From assembly GCA_030041195.1 (NCBI GenBank), contig JASHOI010000475.1, positions 1-32,133 on the forward strand: a DNA stretch of 32,133 bases. The letters are read 5' to 3'. The stretch comes from Streptosporangiaceae bacterium (GTDB taxonomy: Bacteria; Actinomycetota; Actinomycetes; Streptosporangiales; Streptosporangiaceae). Shown piece by piece: positions 30,336 to 32,133 of the stretch. Within the stretch, counting starts at the first letter, position 1. Every line of letters starts with the position of its first letter. Below the pieces are notes generated by a model. The model did no database searches and had not been told where the DNA came from. It saw only the letters and a program-made list of their open reading frames with translations. Position numbers and translations under genes: made by a program.

Positions 30336-31031
30336 ATGAATGATCAGCTCGTCTGGATCGACTGCGAGATGACGGGGCTGGATCTTGCCCGTGATGCTCT
30401 GATCGAGATCGCGTGCATTGTCACTGACGGCCAGCTCAACGCCGCCGACGACGGCGTGGATCTGGTGATCAAGCCGCCCGCCGAGGCCCTGGACCACATG
30501 CCCGAGGTCGTCAGGGAAATGCACACGGCGTCGGGGCTGCTCGCCGAGCTCGCCTCGGGGATCACGCTGGGCGAGGCGCAGGAGCAGGTGCTGGCCTACG
30601 TGCGCAGCCACGTGCGCGAGCCGCGGAAGGTGCCGCTGTGCGGCAACTCGATCGCCACCGACCGCGCGTTCATCGCCCGGGACATGCCCGAGCTTGACGC
30701 GTTCCTGCACTACCGGATGGTGGACGTGTCCAGCATCAAGGAGCTCGCCCGCCGCTGGTACCCGCGGGCCTACTTCGCGAGCCCGGAAAAGCACGGCGGG
30801 CACCGCGCGCTGGCCGACATCAAGGAGAGCATCAGAGAGCTGGAGTACTACCGGGAGGCGATCTTCGTGCCGCCGCCGGGACCGGACACCGCGACCGCCC
30901 GGGCCATCGCCGCGAAGTACGGGGCGCCCGGCACGGTGCCGGATGCCCCCGCCGCGGCGGCCACGGACGGCCAGGCCGCCCCGGCCCCGGCTGCCGAGAC
31001 CTCCCCGGCGGGCGAACCCGGTTCTGACTGA
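30336..31031 (+). CDS. orn: Oligoribonuclease (3'-5' exonuclease of the DEDDh family)
   Basis: 231 residues. Orn degrades 2-5-nt RNAs, including pGpG from cyclic-di-GMP turnover, in the cytoplasm. The DEDDh active site is complete: Asp9 and Glu11 in [11 protein letters not shown], Asp109 in [10 protein letters not shown], and His156 and Asp161 in [22 protein letters not shown] is a further family signature. The core ends near residue 183; the following 48 residues are Ala/Pro-rich ([20 protein letters not shown]) and probably disordered, a frequent addition in actinomycete Orn. The start ATG 30336 has a -10-like TACCCT immediately upstream and no usable ribosome site. tRNA-His follows after 57 bp, a gene order widespread in actinomycetes. 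Confidence 0.96.
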   Translation: MNDQLVWIDCEMTGLDLARDALIEIACIVTDGQLNAADDGVDLVIKPPAEALDHMPEVVREMHTASGLLAELASGITLGEAQEQVLAYVRSHVREPRKVPLCGNSIATDRAFIARDMPELDAFLHYRMVDVSSIKELARRWYPRAYFASPEKHGGHRALADIKESIRELEYYREAIFVPPPGPDTATARAIAAKYGAPGTVPDAPAAAATDGQAAPAPAAETSPAGEPGSD

Positions 31032-31051
31032 CGCCCTGATCCCGGTATGCT
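31024..31051 (+). promoter_or_regulatory. Predicted tRNA-His promoter
   Basis: CTGACT (31024-31029) and TATGCT (31046-31051) are 16 bp apart, upstream of the tRNA by 37 bp. The -35 lies in the last codons of orn. Confidence 0.5.
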
Positions 31052-31088
31052 TCGTGAAGCCACGCGGCCCGTCGGCCCCGCGGCGATG

Positions 31089-31165
31089 GTGGGCGTAGCT
31101 CAGCTGGTTAGAGCGCCAGGTTGTGGTCCTGGATGTCGTGGGTTCGAATCCCATCGCTCACCCCA
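31089..31165 (+). tRNA. tRNA-His (anticodon GTG)
   Basis: The cloverleaf is readable. The acceptor stem GTGGGCG (31089-31095) pairs with CGCTCAC (31155-31161) with one G-T pair. The D arm is AGCTCAGCTGGTTAGAGC. The anticodon stem CCAGG/CCTGG encloses the loop TTGTGGT with anticodon GTG at 31123-31125, and the T arm contains GGTTCGAATCC. G at 31088 can serve as the tRNA-His-specific G-1, opposite discriminator C at 31162, and CCA (31163-31165) is encoded. No second att-like copy of its 3' end is seen downstream. Confidence 0.97.
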
Positions 31166-31319
31166 TGTGATCTGGATGCACTTGGCCGGACCGTGGCCTC
31201 GGGGCCGCCCCGTTGAACCGGCCGGACCGCCGGGCAGCGTGCCCGGTCTCGGCGGCCGAGCACGTGGAGATGCCGAGCGAGCATGACCCCCAGATAGCAG
31301 GCCTGCGCGTCTAAATCCC

Positions 31320-32069
31320 ATGATTGCCGTCAAGCTCGTCCCGGCCGTCATCGCCGGGTTATCACTCACCGCGCTAGCCGCCTGCGGCACCGGGGGTACT
31401 CCTGCCGCGGCCCCGGCCGCCACGCCGAAACCCGCTGCTGCCAGGTCGGCGCCGCTGCCCTGCCATGCAGCCATGAGCGCCAGCCACCCCGCCGACGACA
31501 GCACTGACTTGGTGCACGTGACAACGGCAAGCCGGGCTATGGCGACCGCGATCGCCTACTACACGCCAGCCGGCCGGAGGAAGACCGGGCAGGCAGGCCG
31601 ACGCGGGCACCTGACTCTGCGGTTCCACATCGGCCGCGCCAACTCGGGCCGCACCGTGCAGGTTACGGTGACGGTCACCTCAGGCCGGCGGTCAGGGACC
31701 TGCTCAACCTCCTTCACCCTGCACAAGGCACCCCCGCCGCCGTCAGCGTCGCCCCCCGCGCCCACGCCATCACCAGCGCCCGCAGCTCCGGCGCTAGCGT
31801 GCCAGGCGTCCATGAGCGACGCAAGCCCGTCTGACTACACCGACGACGACGTCGAGGTGGCCACTGCGCCCTACGCGGAGGTGAACACGGTCGCCTACTA
31901 CAGGACAACCAGTACCCCGGAAAGCGGGCAGGCCGACGGCAGCGGGAACGCCAGCATCGGGTACTACATCAGCGGCGCGACCATCGGGTACACCGTGGAC
32001 GTGTCGGTCACTGTCACATCAGGCGGCCGGTCCGCGTCGTGCTCCACGTCGTTCACCCCATCCGGCTAG
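31320..32069 (+). CDS. Secreted lipoprotein with two tandem copies of a small domain
   Basis: 249 residues. The signal MIAVKLVPAVIAGLSLTALA ends in a lipobox (LAAC, lipidated Cys22), followed by an Ala/Pro/Thr spacer. Two homologous units follow: residues 48-132 and 161-246, joined by a Pro/Ser/Ala linker (134-157). Aligned features are C-x-A-x-MS, the acidic D-rich turn, AYY near the middle, GQA, and the ending VTVTSG-x-RS-xx-CSTSFT. Each unit has one Cys at each end (48/128 and 161/241), fitting an internal disulphide. I do not recognise the fold; a beta-sandwich is plausible from the strand-like VTVTVT segments. ATG 31320 has no ribosome site. The gene stands alone after tRNA-His. Confidence 0.75.
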   Translation: MIAVKLVPAVIAGLSLTALAACGTGGTPAAAPAATPKPAAARSAPLPCHAAMSASHPADDSTDLVHVTTASRAMATAIAYYTPAGRRKTGQAGRRGHLTLRFHIGRANSGRTVQVTVTVTSGRRSGTCSTSFTLHKAPPPPSASPPAPTPSPAPAAPALACQASMSDASPSDYTDDDVEVATAPYAEVNTVAYYRTTSTPESGQADGSGNASIGYYISGATIGYTVDVSVTVTSGGRSASCSTSFTPSG

Positions 32070-32133
32070 CGAGATCGCCGGTGAGAGCGCGGCCTGATCT
32101 GATCTGCTGAGCACAGCGTGCCCACAAAAAGGG

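Noticed and set aside
31089..31319. Integration site at tRNA-His with a neighbouring mobile element
   Set aside because: No direct repeat of the tRNA 3' end and no integrase or phage gene is seen within the window.
1..32133. CRISPR array, transposase or biosynthetic cluster
   Set aside because: No regularly spaced repeats, no transposase motifs and no synthase genes were found. The DrrAB pair alone does not indicate a biosynthetic cluster.

Overview
The window is GC-rich (roughly 70%) with strong third-position G/C bias, GTG/TTG starts and several apparently leaderless genes. It carries mshC (mycothiol synthesis), a DrrAB-type exporter, DUF559 and BadF-type proteins and an Orn with an Ala/Pro-rich tail. 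This points to an actinomycete chromosome (Streptomyces/Streptosporangium-like). The genus cannot be fixed from sequence alone. No integrase, transposase, phage module or CRISPR array was seen.

Layout. 1-2598 (minus): the 5' part of mshC downstream of an amidase-signature hydrolase. 2724-5467 (plus): a TetR regulator, then a DrrA/DrrB-like ABC exporter whose promoter holds a TetR-like palindrome. 5516-11626: single genes (YbaK-type deacylase, CPBP membrane protease, large GT-C-like membrane protein, DUF559 protein, SAM methyltransferase, small membrane protein) with two notable inverted repeats.

11607-24953 is the most interesting block: a predicted sugar or amino-sugar oligosaccharide utilisation locus. 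A ROK repressor (minus) is followed upstream by a GH4 glycosidase and a PfkB sugar kinase (minus, overlapping GTGA). Divergent to these runs a ROK sugar kinase, an Opp/Dpp-type ABC importer (lipoprotein, two permeases, two ATPases), a second GH4 gene and a BadF-type kinase. Two nearly identical 25-bp palindromes (12963-12987 and 15472-15496) lie in front of the repressor and in the divergent promoter region, which suggests one repressor controls the whole set. No PTS is visible, so the model is uptake by ABC transport, intracellular phosphorylation by up to three different kinases, then NAD-dependent GH4 cleavage. The second GH4 gene is broken in the given sequence by a GC-hairpin insertion-like segment that changes frame.

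24732-32133: a TrmH/SpoU RNA methyltransferase, a secreted solute-binding/VWA fusion, an APH-like phosphotransferase, an amidase/PGRP-like protein, a PPOX-fold flavoprotein, orn, tRNA-His(GTG) and a lipoprotein made of two copies of one small domain. The right end (32070-32133) shows nothing recognisable.
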